Assembly: GCA_946481035.1 (NCBI GenBank) | Contig: CAMLNK010000161.1 | Location: forward strand, 1-7,735 | DNA length: 7,735 bases | Origin: an uncultured Dyadobacter sp. | Lineage (GTDB): Bacteria; Bacteroidota; Bacteroidia; Cytophagales; Spirosomataceae | Reading direction: 5' to 3' | In this document: positions 1 to 5,997 of the stretch, piece by piece | Layout of the letters: every line of letters starts with the position of its first letter | Position numbering within the stretch: position 1 is the stretch's first letter | Translations under genes and position numbers: made by a program | The notes under the pieces: model-generated | The model's input: the letters and a program-made list of their open reading frames with translations, nothing else | What the model was told of the DNA's origin: nothing | Database searches by the model: none

Positions 1-1218
1 CAACGCGCCGCCGACCGTCTGCAATCGACTGATCGCAGTGTGCGGGAGGAAGCCTGGCGCGCGATTGCAGGTCGTCGGTACGAGGATCACGGGAAGCTGG
101 ATGATTTGCTGAACAAGCTTGTTACCCTGCGCGATACTGTCGGCCGCAATGCCGGTTTCAGCAACTACCGCGATTATATGTTCGCCGCCATGGGCCGTTT
201 TGACTACACGCCGCAGGATTGTTTCAACTTCCACGGCTCGGTGAAAAAGGCCGTGGTGCCTATTTTGAATGAGATGGCGGCGGAGCGCAAAGCTGCATTG
301 CAGGTGGATGCGCTGCGTCCGTGGGATACGAAGGTGGACCCGAAGGGGTTACCGCCTTTGAAGCCATTCGAGACCGGCGAGGAACTTTTGGATAAGACGA
401 TCCGTGCATTCTCGCGTCTTGATCCGTTCCTGGGCGACTGCCTGCGCATTATGAAAACGATGAAGCACCTCGACCTCGAATCACGGAAGGGGAAGGCGCC
501 GGGCGGCTATAACTACCCGCTCGACGAGATAGGCGTGCCGTTTATCTTTATGAATGCGACTTCGAACCTGCGCGACATGGTCACGCTCCTGCACGAGGGC
601 GGGCACGCGGTGCATTCGCTCGTGACGCGCGACCTGGCACTGAATTCTTTCAAGCACACGCCTTCGGAAGTGGCTGAGCTGGCTTCGATGTCGATGGAGC
701 TGATCACGATGGATTTCTGGGATGAGTTCTTCGACAATGAGGAAGACCTGAAACGCGCGAAAATCACGCATTTGGAATCGATCATCGAGACCTTGCCGTG
801 GGTTGCGACTGTGGATAAGTTCCAGCATTGGATGTACGAAAACCCGCAGCATACGCCAGAGCAGCGTACCGAGGCCTGGGTGCGCATTTACGAGGAGTTT
901 ACAGATACGGTGATGGACTGGTCGGCGTTGGAAAACTTCAAAAAATACCTCTGGCAGCGCCAGTTGCATATTTATGAAGTGCCGTTCTATTACATTGAAT
1001 ATGGTATTGCGCAGCTTGGGGCGATCGGCGTTTGGAAAAACTACCGGGAGAACCCCGCGGCCGGTTTAAAGGGCTATCTCGACGCGTTGAAGCTCGGGTA
1101 TACCGCCACGATTGGCGAAATTTACCAGGCTGCCAATATTCCGTTCGATTTCTCGGAGCGGCATATCGCTGAGTTGATGCAGTTTGTGCGCGATGAGCTG
1201 GCGGTGTTAAAAAAATAA
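1..1218 (+). CDS. M3-family zinc oligoendopeptidase (PepF-like), C-terminal part
   Basis: The reading frame is open to the left edge, so the gene starts outside the window; the GTG at 40 is an internal valine, not a start. The visible 405 residues carry the gluzincin motif HEGGH (bases 592-606), whose two histidines bind zinc and whose glutamate is the catalytic base. About 25 residues later the segment AELAS supplies the third zinc ligand, Glu (676-678), as in the M3B/PepF group. The stretch with GFSNYRDYMF and GRFDYTP upstream, and the C-terminal YIEYGIAQLGA, are also typical of this family. Full-length relatives are near 570 residues, so roughly the first third is missing. Known family members are cytoplasmic and degrade short peptides; that role is inferred here. 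No sign of decay. It seems to be transcribed apart from the lipoprotein gene downstream. Confidence 0.95.
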   Translation, partial: QRAADRLQSTDRSVREEAWRAIAGRRYEDHGKLDDLLNKLVTLRDTVGRNAGFSNYRDYMFAAMGRFDYTPQDCFNFHGSVKKAVVPILNEMAAERKAALQVDALRPWDTKVDPKGLPPLKPFETGEELLDKTIRAFSRLDPFLGDCLRIMKTMKHLDLESRKGKAPGGYNYPLDEIGVPFIFMNATSNLRDMVTLLHEGGHAVHSLVTRDLALNSFKHTPSEVAELASMSMELITMDFWDEFFDNEEDLKRAKITHLESIIETLPWVATVDKFQHWMYENPQHTPEQRTEAWVRIYEEFTDTVMDWSALENFKKYLWQRQLHIYEVPFYYIEYGIAQLGAIGVWKNYRENPAAGLKGYLDALKLGYTATIGEIYQAANIPFDFSERHIAELMQFVRDELAVLKK

Positions 1219-1230
1219 TATTTCAGCTGC

Positions 1231-1268
1231 CCGCAATTTGGTGGTTATGAAATTGGCGGTTATTTTTG
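1231..1268 (+). terminator. Candidate intrinsic terminator of the M3 peptidase gene
   Basis: Arms 1231-1239 (CCGCAATTT) and 1250-1259 (AAATTGGCGG) pair over nine base pairs with one bulged G at 1256 and a ten-base loop. The T-rich tract TTATTTTTG (1260-1268) follows at once. It lies 13 bases after the peptidase stop codon. The bulge and A/T-rich inner stem make it weaker than the terminator at 1576. The same bases also fit a promoter for the next gene, so one reading may be accidental. Confidence 0.5.
1237..1268 (+). promoter_or_regulatory. Bacteroidota-type promoter of the small lipoprotein gene
   Basis: A perfect match to the TAnnTTTG -7 element, TATTTTTG, lies at 1261-1268, and a TTTG -33 element at 1237-1240. 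The 20-base spacing is within the usual range for the primary sigma factor of this phylum. A start site near 1272-1275 would leave a leader of about 20 bases before the ATG at 1296. The elements sit inside the hairpin and T-tract proposed as the terminator of the preceding gene. Confidence 0.55.
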
Positions 1269-1295
1269 CGCACAATACTATGAACGATCAAAGAA

Positions 1296-1550
1296 ATGAA
1301 ATTCAATAAAATAGTTGCTTTTGTTGCGTGTGTGGTGCTTCTTTCTTCTTGTGAATACCAAAAGTATAACCACAAGGACCAGAAAGATCTGAATGCCGGT
1401 AATGAGTGGGTGTACGGTGTAAGCCCTGATTCGTTGCCACGTCAGATGTCATTCAAATATGATGCAAAGCCTGAGCTTGATGCCCGCGTAAACGACATCC
1501 GCGCGAAACTTTACGGTGGTAAAATTCCTAGCTCGCTGGTGAAAGAATAG
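1296..1550 (+). CDS. Small orphan lipoprotein, 84 aa, function unknown
   Basis: The product begins MKFNK, followed by a hydrophobic stretch (residues 6-16) and the lipobox L16-S17-S18-C19. This is a textbook type II signal peptide, so the mature protein should be about 66 residues with a lipid-modified Cys19. After the cysteine comes EYQKYNHKDQ, with no run of acidic residues like the surface-export signals known in some Bacteroidota; that slightly favours a periplasm-facing anchor. The rest is polar and charged, with no further membrane segment, no other cysteine and no motif I recognise. The ATG at 1296 is preceded by A-rich sequence without a clear Shine-Dalgarno site, and is chosen because it gives a complete signal peptide. 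It has its own promoter and strong terminator, so it looks monocistronic. I do not recognise the family. Confidence 0.85.
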   Translation: MKFNKIVAFVACVVLLSSCEYQKYNHKDQKDLNAGNEWVYGVSPDSLPRQMSFKYDAKPELDARVNDIRAKLYGGKIPSSLVKE

Positions 1551-1575
1551 CAACCATTCTTTGGAAAAATATACG

Positions 1576-1609
1576 AGATATCCCCACGAAATGGGGATAT
1601 CTTTTTTTT
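1576..1609 (+). terminator. Strong intrinsic terminator after the lipoprotein gene
   Basis: An 11-base-pair perfect stem, 1576-1586 with 1592-1602, closes a five-base loop (CGAAA, 1587-1591). It contains four consecutive G:C pairs and is followed by eight consecutive T (1602-1609). It lies 25 bases after the lipoprotein stop codon. There are A residues but no run of A before the stem, so it acts mainly on + strand transcripts. Confidence 0.93.
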
Positions 1610-1693
1610 GCCCGGTTTTTCCGGTTATTGAACAATTTTAATATTGCATTACGCGTATTATCCTTCTGGATTCTGCCCATTGACTAAGTGAAG

Positions 1694-1726
1694 TTGTGAC
1701 GATTGAACATTTTTAATTTACTTTAC
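1694..1726 (+). promoter_or_regulatory. Weak candidate promoter of the glycosylation genes
   Basis: The spacer 1610-1790 between the lipoprotein terminator and the epimerase gene holds no ORF, and must contain a promoter if the block is independently expressed. The best candidates are partial -7 elements, TAATTTAC (1714-1721) and TACTTTAC (1719-1726), each six of eight to TAnnTTTG. Both lie downstream of TTG at 1694-1696, with spacings of 17 and 22 bases. The leader would be about 60 bases and rich in A near the start codon. Neither is a strong match, so exact placement is uncertain. Confidence 0.25.
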
Positions 1727-1790
1727 GTATTCGAGGCAAGGCGAAGCCGAAATTTTAGAAAGAAATAAGCGAATAAAAAGTTTTCAAAAC

Positions 1791-2867
1791 ATGAACATAG
1801 CTTTGGTCACCGGCTCCGCCGGACTAATTGGAAGTGAATCGGTTGCTTTTTTGGCTGGCAAGTTTGATCTGGTCATCGGGGTCGATAATAACCTTCGCCA
1901 ATATTTCTTTGGCGCGGATGGAAATACCGAGTGGAACCGTAACCGTATCGAAGAAGCTTTTGGCAACTACAAACACTATGCTGCGGACATTCGCGAGGTA
2001 AGCCAGCTCGAACCGATCTTCAAAGAGTATGGTACTGATATTAAAATGATCGTTCACGCGGCAGCGCAGCCAAGCCACGACTGGGCAGCACGCGAGCCGT
2101 TCACCGATTTCGGCGTGAATGCGGTTGGTACATTGAATATGCTGGAAATGACGCGCCTGCACGCACCTGAGGCAGTATTCATTTTCACTTCTACCAATAA
2201 GGTTTACGGCGACAATCCGAACTACCTGCCTTTGGTAGAGCTCGAAACCCGTTGGGAAATCGATGAAAATCACCCGTATTTCGAAAACGGTATCGACGAA
2301 AACCACAGCATCGACCATACCAAACACTCGATTTTCGGCGCATCCAAGGTGGCTGCCGACATTATGGTGCAGGAATATGGCCGCTATTTCGGTATGAAAA
2401 CGGCTGTTTTCCGCGGAGGGTGCCTCACAGGCCCTAACCACTCGGGCGCGCAGCTGCACGGCTTCCTGGCTTACCTGATGAAATGCGCCATTACCGGAAC
2501 GCATTACACGATTTTCGGCTACAAAGGCAAGCAGGTTCGCGACAATATCCATAGCCACGACCTGGTGAACATGTTCTGGCACTATTACCAAAACCCACGC
2601 CCGGGCGAAGTTTACAACGCCGGCGGCGGCCGTTTTGCCAACTGCTCGATGCTCGAAGCGATCGCATTATGCGAGCAGATTACAGGAAACAAACTTTCTT
2701 ACTCATACTCGGAAACCAACCGCATCGGCGACCACATCTGGTACGTGAGCGATCTTTCGAAGTTCAAATCGCATTACCCGGGTTGGAACTGGGAATACGG
2801 CCTGACGGAAACGCTTACGCAGATCCACGACGGTATCGCATCGCGACTTGGAGTAAAAACCGTTTAA
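1791..2867 (+). CDS. Extended-SDR nucleotide-sugar epimerase/dehydratase (CDP-tyvelose 2-epimerase-like)
   Basis: The 358-residue product is a cytoplasmic NAD(P)-dependent sugar-nucleotide enzyme of the extended short-chain dehydrogenase family. The Rossmann motif GSAGLIG (G8, G11, G14) and an acidic residue at the end of strand 2 (D32) suggest NAD binding. The motif TSTNKVYGD (residues 133-141) is like that of CDP-paratose/CDP-tyvelose 2-epimerases. It continues with FGASK (182-186), [13 protein letters not shown] and GKQVRDNIH, the last being the usual substrate-domain signature. The normal catalytic YxxxK is F182-x3-K186, so the tyrosine is missing, with no other sign of decay. Length is slightly above the roughly 340 residues of tyvelose epimerase. 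The substrate cannot be read from sequence; UDP- or GDP-sugars are possible. It is the first gene of the block with the GT2 and GT-C genes, 54 bases before the next start. The A-rich leader has no Shine-Dalgarno site. Confidence 0.88.
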   Translation: MNIALVTGSAGLIGSESVAFLAGKFDLVIGVDNNLRQYFFGADGNTEWNRNRIEEAFGNYKHYAADIREVSQLEPIFKEYGTDIKMIVHAAAQPSHDWAAREPFTDFGVNAVGTLNMLEMTRLHAPEAVFIFTSTNKVYGDNPNYLPLVELETRWEIDENHPYFENGIDENHSIDHTKHSIFGASKVAADIMVQEYGRYFGMKTAVFRGGCLTGPNHSGAQLHGFLAYLMKCAITGTHYTIFGYKGKQVRDNIHSHDLVNMFWHYYQNPRPGEVYNAGGGRFANCSMLEAIALCEQITGNKLSYSYSETNRIGDHIWYVSDLSKFKSHYPGWNWEYGLTETLTQIHDGIASRLGVKTV

Positions 2868-2876
2868 ATCACATTC

Positions 2877-2907
2877 AAAGCCTTCGGAAACCCCGTCCGG
2901 AGGCTTT
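2877..2907 (+). terminator. Intergenic hairpin between epimerase and GT2 genes
   Basis: Arms 2877-2887 (AAAGCCTTCGG) and 2897-2907 (CCGGAGGCTTT) form an 11-base-pair stem with one T:G wobble (2884/2900) and a nine-base loop. It has the A-flanked, GC-cored form of an intrinsic terminator, but the only T residues are the three in the stem end, followed by CGTAACTC. A partial terminator, or an mRNA-stabilising or processing hairpin inside the operon, is more likely than a full stop. Confidence 0.55.
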
Positions 2908-2921
2908 CGTAACTCTCTCCC

Positions 2922-3869
2922 ATGCCAGAAAATTACGTCATTATTATACCCCAATTCAATGACTGGGAGGCGCTGAATCTGCTGATTCAAAAGATTAATG
3001 CGGATTTAAATACCCCGATCCTTCAAAACACGACACTACTCGTCGTGGACGATTGCTCTTCCCGTCCGAGAACTGCCCCATTTGTCGCATTTGGTGGAAA
3101 AGAGCTGAAAGTACTGCGGCTTTACCGGAACCTCGGCCATCAGAAAGCCATTGCAATCGGTCTTTCCTACGTGGCCGACCACATGCCCGCCGATAAGGTG
3201 ATCGTGATGGACGCGGATGGGGAGGATGCGCCGGGAGATATTAACAAGCTGGCGGCTAGGTCGATAGAAGAGCCCGGTAAGATTATTTTCGCGGAGCGCA
3301 ACAAGCGTACCGAGGGTTTTCTGTTCCGGTTCTTTTATGTGATTTACAAATACGTTTTCAAACTGCTGACGGGCAAGGTGATCACTTTTGGTAATTTCAG
3401 CCTGGTGCCGCAAAGCCGTTTGCAGAACCTCGTTCGCGTTTCTGAAATCTGGAATAACTATCCGGGCGGCGTGATCAAATCGCGCATTCCTTACGATTCG
3501 GTACTCACCAACCGCGCCACAAGGCTTGCAGGCGAGAGTAAAATGAACTTCGTTTCGCTCGTTTTACACGGCCTGAGCGCGATTTCCGTAATGGTGGATA
3601 CTACTGCGGTACGGATTCTGATTTTCTCGATGTTCATGTCGGGCATTGCGATCGCATTCATTTTCTTTATTCTTTTCCTGAAACTGATCGGAAACGCAAC
3701 GCCGGGTTGGGCGTCGACGTTGGGCAGCACGCTGATGATCCTCATGCTGCAATCCTTCCTGATTTCACTGTTTCTCGTGTTTATGGTCCTGCAATACCGT
3801 TCGCAGCAGCATTTCATCCCCGCCGTTCATTACCGCGATTTTGTCGAGAAAGTAGAGTCTTTTAGCTAA
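2922..3869 (+). CDS. GT2 glycosyltransferase with two C-terminal TM helices (polyprenyl-phosphate sugar synthase type)
   Basis: The 315-residue product has a GT-A domain at residues 1-220 and two membrane helices near 232-256 and 265-290. This is the layout of GtrB, ArnC and dolichol-phosphate mannose synthase relatives. Visible signatures are IIIPQFND in strand 1, VVDDCS (D43, D44) for the nucleotide, DAD (97-99) as the metal-binding DxD motif in DADGED, GNFSLVP, and AGESKMN (203-209), matching the GxSK motif just before the membrane part. By family analogy it would transfer a sugar from an NDP-sugar to undecaprenyl phosphate on the cytoplasmic face. Its stop is four bases before the next ATG, implying cotranscription and probably translational coupling with the GT-C gene, the expected partner. 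Donor sugar is unknown. There is no Shine-Dalgarno site before the ATG, as is common in Bacteroidota. Confidence 0.92.
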   Translation: MPENYVIIIPQFNDWEALNLLIQKINADLNTPILQNTTLLVVDDCSSRPRTAPFVAFGGKELKVLRLYRNLGHQKAIAIGLSYVADHMPADKVIVMDADGEDAPGDINKLAARSIEEPGKIIFAERNKRTEGFLFRFFYVIYKYVFKLLTGKVITFGNFSLVPQSRLQNLVRVSEIWNNYPGGVIKSRIPYDSVLTNRATRLAGESKMNFVSLVLHGLSAISVMVDTTAVRILIFSMFMSGIAIAFIFFILFLKLIGNATPGWASTLGSTLMILMLQSFLISLFLVFMVLQYRSQQHFIPAVHYRDFVEKVESFS

Positions 3870-3873
3870 TCGT

Positions 3874-5490
3874 ATGTTCAGTTTCGACAATTCTCCTCCC
3901 GTATACTGGTTCATAGGCTATCTATTGGCGGGGATTGTCATTTTTGGTTCCCAATATAAACCGTTGTCTAACAGGGCTTACCTGTCACTCGGTGTAGTAT
4001 TGCTGGTCTTTATGCGTTTACCGGTGATCGTTTTTAACCGGGAGCTCAACCAGGACGAGAGCCAGATGCTCAGCCACGCGATTACGCTTTTGCAGGACCC
4101 GGTTTACTGGCGCTCCGTCGATGGTACGACCATCGGCCCGCTGGATAATTACCTGCTCGTGCTTCCCAAACTACTGGGCTTCCAGCTGGATTACAGTGCC
4201 GCCCGATTTATGGGGCTGCTGTGCGTGGCAGGTGCGTGGCTTTTGCTGTTTTCCGCCATTAAAAACTGGTTTGGGACATCCATCGCCCGTGCGATTTCCA
4301 TTGTACCGCTGCTTTTTGTGGCTTTTACACAGGAAATCGATTTTGTGCATTATTCGAGCGAGCAGCTTCCGGTGTTGTTACTGGCATTTAGCCTCTGGCA
4401 GCTCTCGCGCCTTGATCCTAAAACTTCCCCTTCCGTAAGCGGGTTGTATTTTTTGGGATTAGCCGCCGGAGCGGTTCCTTTCGGAAAATTGCAGGCTGTG
4501 CCGATCGCCGCCGTCATTGTGTTGTCGGCGTTCTGGGTATTGTTCAACCGGTTTCAGCGGTATGGAGAGTTGAAATCCGTGGGTGCATTGATATTGGGCG
4601 GACTTACCGTGCCGCTTTTTTTCCTTGCCTTCACATTATCGTTCGGTGTTTTCGACGATCTGATTGATTTTTATGTGCTGGGAAATGCGATTTACGCAGG
4701 CGGGAGCACGTTTACGGACATTCCTTCGCAGTTCTACAAAATCGTCGCATTGTCTACCGACTTTCAGTTTTTCAGTCTTGCGCTGGTTATTCCGATGGTA
4801 GTAGGGTTGGCGCGGATAGTACGGCTTTACCTGCCGGGCAAAATGGATTTCCATGTGCCATTCACCATTCTTTTCCTCATTCTGGCGAGCATTTACGCTG
4901 TTACCAAGTCGGGCAATGATTTTATACATTACCTCAATTTCTGCATTATTCCCTGGACTCTACTGGCCGCGTACGGCTTTTCGGCTGTGGAGAGCTGGTC
5001 ACTTGCATTTCCGACGATCATGGTCATGTGGTTCGGCGTTTACGACGCGGTGCATTTTGTGAAAGAGCGTCGGCTGAACGCGTTCGATTCGGTGGGCAAA
5101 ACCACCTTGCAGCAAAGCCCGGTGGTGACGGAAATACTGAAACGGAAGAAAGAAGGCGATTATATGGTCGTGTGGGGCTGGAATTGCTCCTACTATGTGG
5201 AAGCGCAGCTGGCGCAGGGAACCGCCGAAAACCACTCCGAACGCTCGATTTTCGCACATCCGATGCGCGATACCTATCGCAAGCGCTACATGTCCGACCT
5301 GGAAAGGACCAGGCCTGCATTTGTCGTGGACGCCGTGGGCAGGAACAGCCATTGGGTACAAGACAAAAAAACTCAGGGCATCGAAAGCTACCCTGAGTTA
5401 AATCAATATATCCGTAATCACTACACTTTGCTTGGCGAGTACGACGACGTCCGGCTTTACATCCGCAACGATCGTCAGGCCTTACGATAG
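3874..5490 (+). CDS. Polytopic GT-C-type glycosyltransferase (ArnT/PMT-like), 538 aa
   Basis: About eleven or twelve hydrophobic segments fill residues 10 to 392, including 10-26, 36-54, 110-127, 207-226, 235-258, 325-345 and 350-370. A soluble tail covers about 396-538. The first extracytoplasmic loop, after the second segment, contains NQDESQ (N59 to Q64). Acidic D61/E62 sit where GT-C enzymes place their catalytic aspartate or glutamate, and the loop goes on to VDGTTIGPLDN, resembling the substrate-loop region of PMT/ArnT proteins. Such enzymes take a sugar from a polyprenyl-phosphate carrier and pass it to a periplasmic acceptor such as lipid A, O-antigen or protein; the acceptor here is unknown. 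The gene starts four bases after the GT2 stop. Its last nine bases overlap the 3' end of the convergent rrf2 gene, and an antisense terminator lies within its 3' coding part. A lipid-linked-sugar enzyme of another GT-C subfamily cannot be excluded. Confidence 0.85.
   Translation: MFSFDNSPPVYWFIGYLLAGIVIFGSQYKPLSNRAYLSLGVVLLVFMRLPVIVFNRELNQDESQMLSHAITLLQDPVYWRSVDGTTIGPLDNYLLVLPKLLGFQLDYSAARFMGLLCVAGAWLLLFSAIKNWFGTSIARAISIVPLLFVAFTQEIDFVHYSSEQLPVLLLAFSLWQLSRLDPKTSPSVSGLYFLGLAAGAVPFGKLQAVPIAAVIVLSAFWVLFNRFQRYGELKSVGALILGGLTVPLFFLAFTLSFGVFDDLIDFYVLGNAIYAGGSTFTDIPSQFYKIVALSTDFQFFSLALVIPMVVGLARIVRLYLPGKMDFHVPFTILFLILASIYAVTKSGNDFIHYLNFCIIPWTLLAAYGFSAVESWSLAFPTIMVMWFGVYDAVHFVKERRLNAFDSVGKTTLQQSPVVTEILKRKKEGDYMVVWGWNCSYYVEAQLAQGTAENHSERSIFAHPMRDTYRKRYMSDLERTRPAFVVDAVGRNSHWVQDKKTQGIESYPELNQYIRNHYTLLGEYDDVRLYIRNDRQALR
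5365..5399 (-). terminator. Intrinsic terminator of rrf2, embedded in the convergent GT-C coding region
   Basis: Arms 5370-5378 (AACTCAGGG) and 5391-5399 (CCCTGAGTT) form a perfect nine-base-pair stem with a 12-base loop. The + strand has a run of seven A at 5365-5371, so a - strand transcript has the hairpin followed by seven U, while + strand transcripts get no U-tract. It lies about 80 bases past the rrf2 stop codon. There is no room for a terminator between the two convergent genes, which supports a real function. Confidence 0.72.
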
Positions 5491-5925
5491 AATGTCGGTC
5501 GGGGCTGCATTTTCAGCCTGCAACAGGTCATTCAGCGTCGTTTTGTCGAGTACCGCGAGGTTGGCATCGCGCCATCTTTCCAGTACCGTACGCAGGCTGC
5601 AAGTTTCTTCGTCCTTACAGTCGTCGCATTTGCCATAGAAGAACATCGAAACGCATAGCGCCGGTGCAATAGGGCCGTCGATGATCCGCAGCACCTTCGA
5701 GAAATTGACTTCCCCGGGAGGTACGCGCAGCAGATAGCCCCCGCCTTTCCCTTTCTGGCTTTGCAGCACGCCGTTGTTCCGTAAGTCGAGCAGGATAGCT
5801 TCCAGGAATTTTTTCGGAATTTTCTCTTTTTCAGCAATGTAAGAGATTAATACCGGTCCTTTTCCGTATTGTTCCGCCAGGACTTTGAGGGCCTTCAGGG
5901 CGTATTTAGCTTTTTTCGAAATCAT
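5482..5925 (-). CDS. Rrf2-family transcriptional regulator with four cysteines
   Basis: The 147-residue product is the normal length of the IscR/NsrR/CymR family. It starts MISKKAKYALKAL, typical of the first helix. A winged helix-turn-helix follows: IAEKEKIPKKFLEAILLDLRN region (residues about 30-50) as recognition part and KGKGGGYLL (58-66) as the wing. The effector region has cysteines 91, 100, 103 and 109, a C-x8-C-x2-C-x5-C pattern, which may bind an Fe-S cluster or sense redox state; IscR uses three cysteines and a histidine with different spacing. The target is unknown. A fatty-acid oxidation gene lies upstream on the same strand, 72 bases away, but rrf2 has its own promoter. Its 3' end overlaps the GT-C gene by nine bases. 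Autoregulation is likely by family habit. Confidence 0.93.
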   Translation of the reverse strand: MISKKAKYALKALKVLAEQYGKGPVLISYIAEKEKIPKKFLEAILLDLRNNGVLQSQKGKGGGYLLRVPPGEVNFSKVLRIIDGPIAPALCVSMFFYGKCDDCKDEETCSLRTVLERWRDANLAVLDKTTLNDLLQAENAAPTDILS

Positions 5926-5940
5926 TGTTGATCAAATGTA
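5926..5940 (-). promoter_or_regulatory. rrf2 promoter with palindrome, near-leaderless
   Basis: On the - strand, 5940 to 5933 reads TACATTTG, an exact TAnnTTTG -7 element. No good TTTG -33 element is visible at the usual distance; CTTTA about 18 bases upstream is the closest. Transcription would start at about 5929-5926, directly before the ATG at 5925, so the transcript would be leaderless or nearly so. The eight-base palindrome TTGATCAA (5928-5935) covers the end of the -7 element and the start site, a suitable place for autorepression. Confidence 0.5.
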
Positions 5941-5964
5941 CTTTTGGGTCAGCATCTGTAAAGA

Positions 5965-5986
5965 TGAAACATAATTTGGTGAAACA
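5965..5986. repeat. TGAAACA direct repeat upstream of rrf2
   Basis: Two copies of TGAAACA, at 5965-5971 and 5980-5986, are 15 bases apart start to start, in the 72-base spacer between the fadN-like gene and rrf2. They lie about 25 to 50 bases upstream of the rrf2 -7 element. They could be paired regulator half-sites or chance in A/T-rich DNA. No terminator hairpin for the fadN-like gene was seen in this spacer. Confidence 0.3.
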
Positions 5987-5997
5987 ATAATTCCCGG

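Noticed and set aside
481..969. 162-codon - strand frame opposite the M3 peptidase
   Set aside because: Its product is rich in Arg/His with no family resemblance, and it covers the conserved HEGGH region of the true gene; a shadow frame.
1280..1309. Nine-codon frame from ATG at 1280 overlapping the lipoprotein start
   Set aside because: It could be a leader peptide, but there is no ribosome site or regulatory structure around it, and the ATG at 1296 gives the proper signal peptide.
1611..1626. Short direct repeat CCGGTT-TTT-CCGGTT after the lipoprotein terminator
   Set aside because: Six-base copies in a low-complexity stretch; not near a promoter element, so most likely chance.
1824..2591. 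255-codon open frame on the - strand opposite the epimerase gene
   Set aside because: It lies wholly within a well-supported gene, its product has no recognisable domain, and such frames arise easily opposite GC-biased codons.
2669..2962. 97-codon + strand frame spanning the epimerase end and GT2 start
   Set aside because: It overlaps two supported genes and the hairpin between them, and the product has no recognisable features.
5028..5396. 122-codon + strand frame in another frame of the GT-C gene
   Set aside because: An Arg/Gly-rich product inside a solid transferase gene with no start signal of its own.
5966..5973. Second possible -7 element on the - strand, TATGTTTC, upstream of rrf2
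   Set aside because: One mismatch at the final G, no suitably spaced TTG element, and the exact TACATTTG nearer the gene is a better choice.
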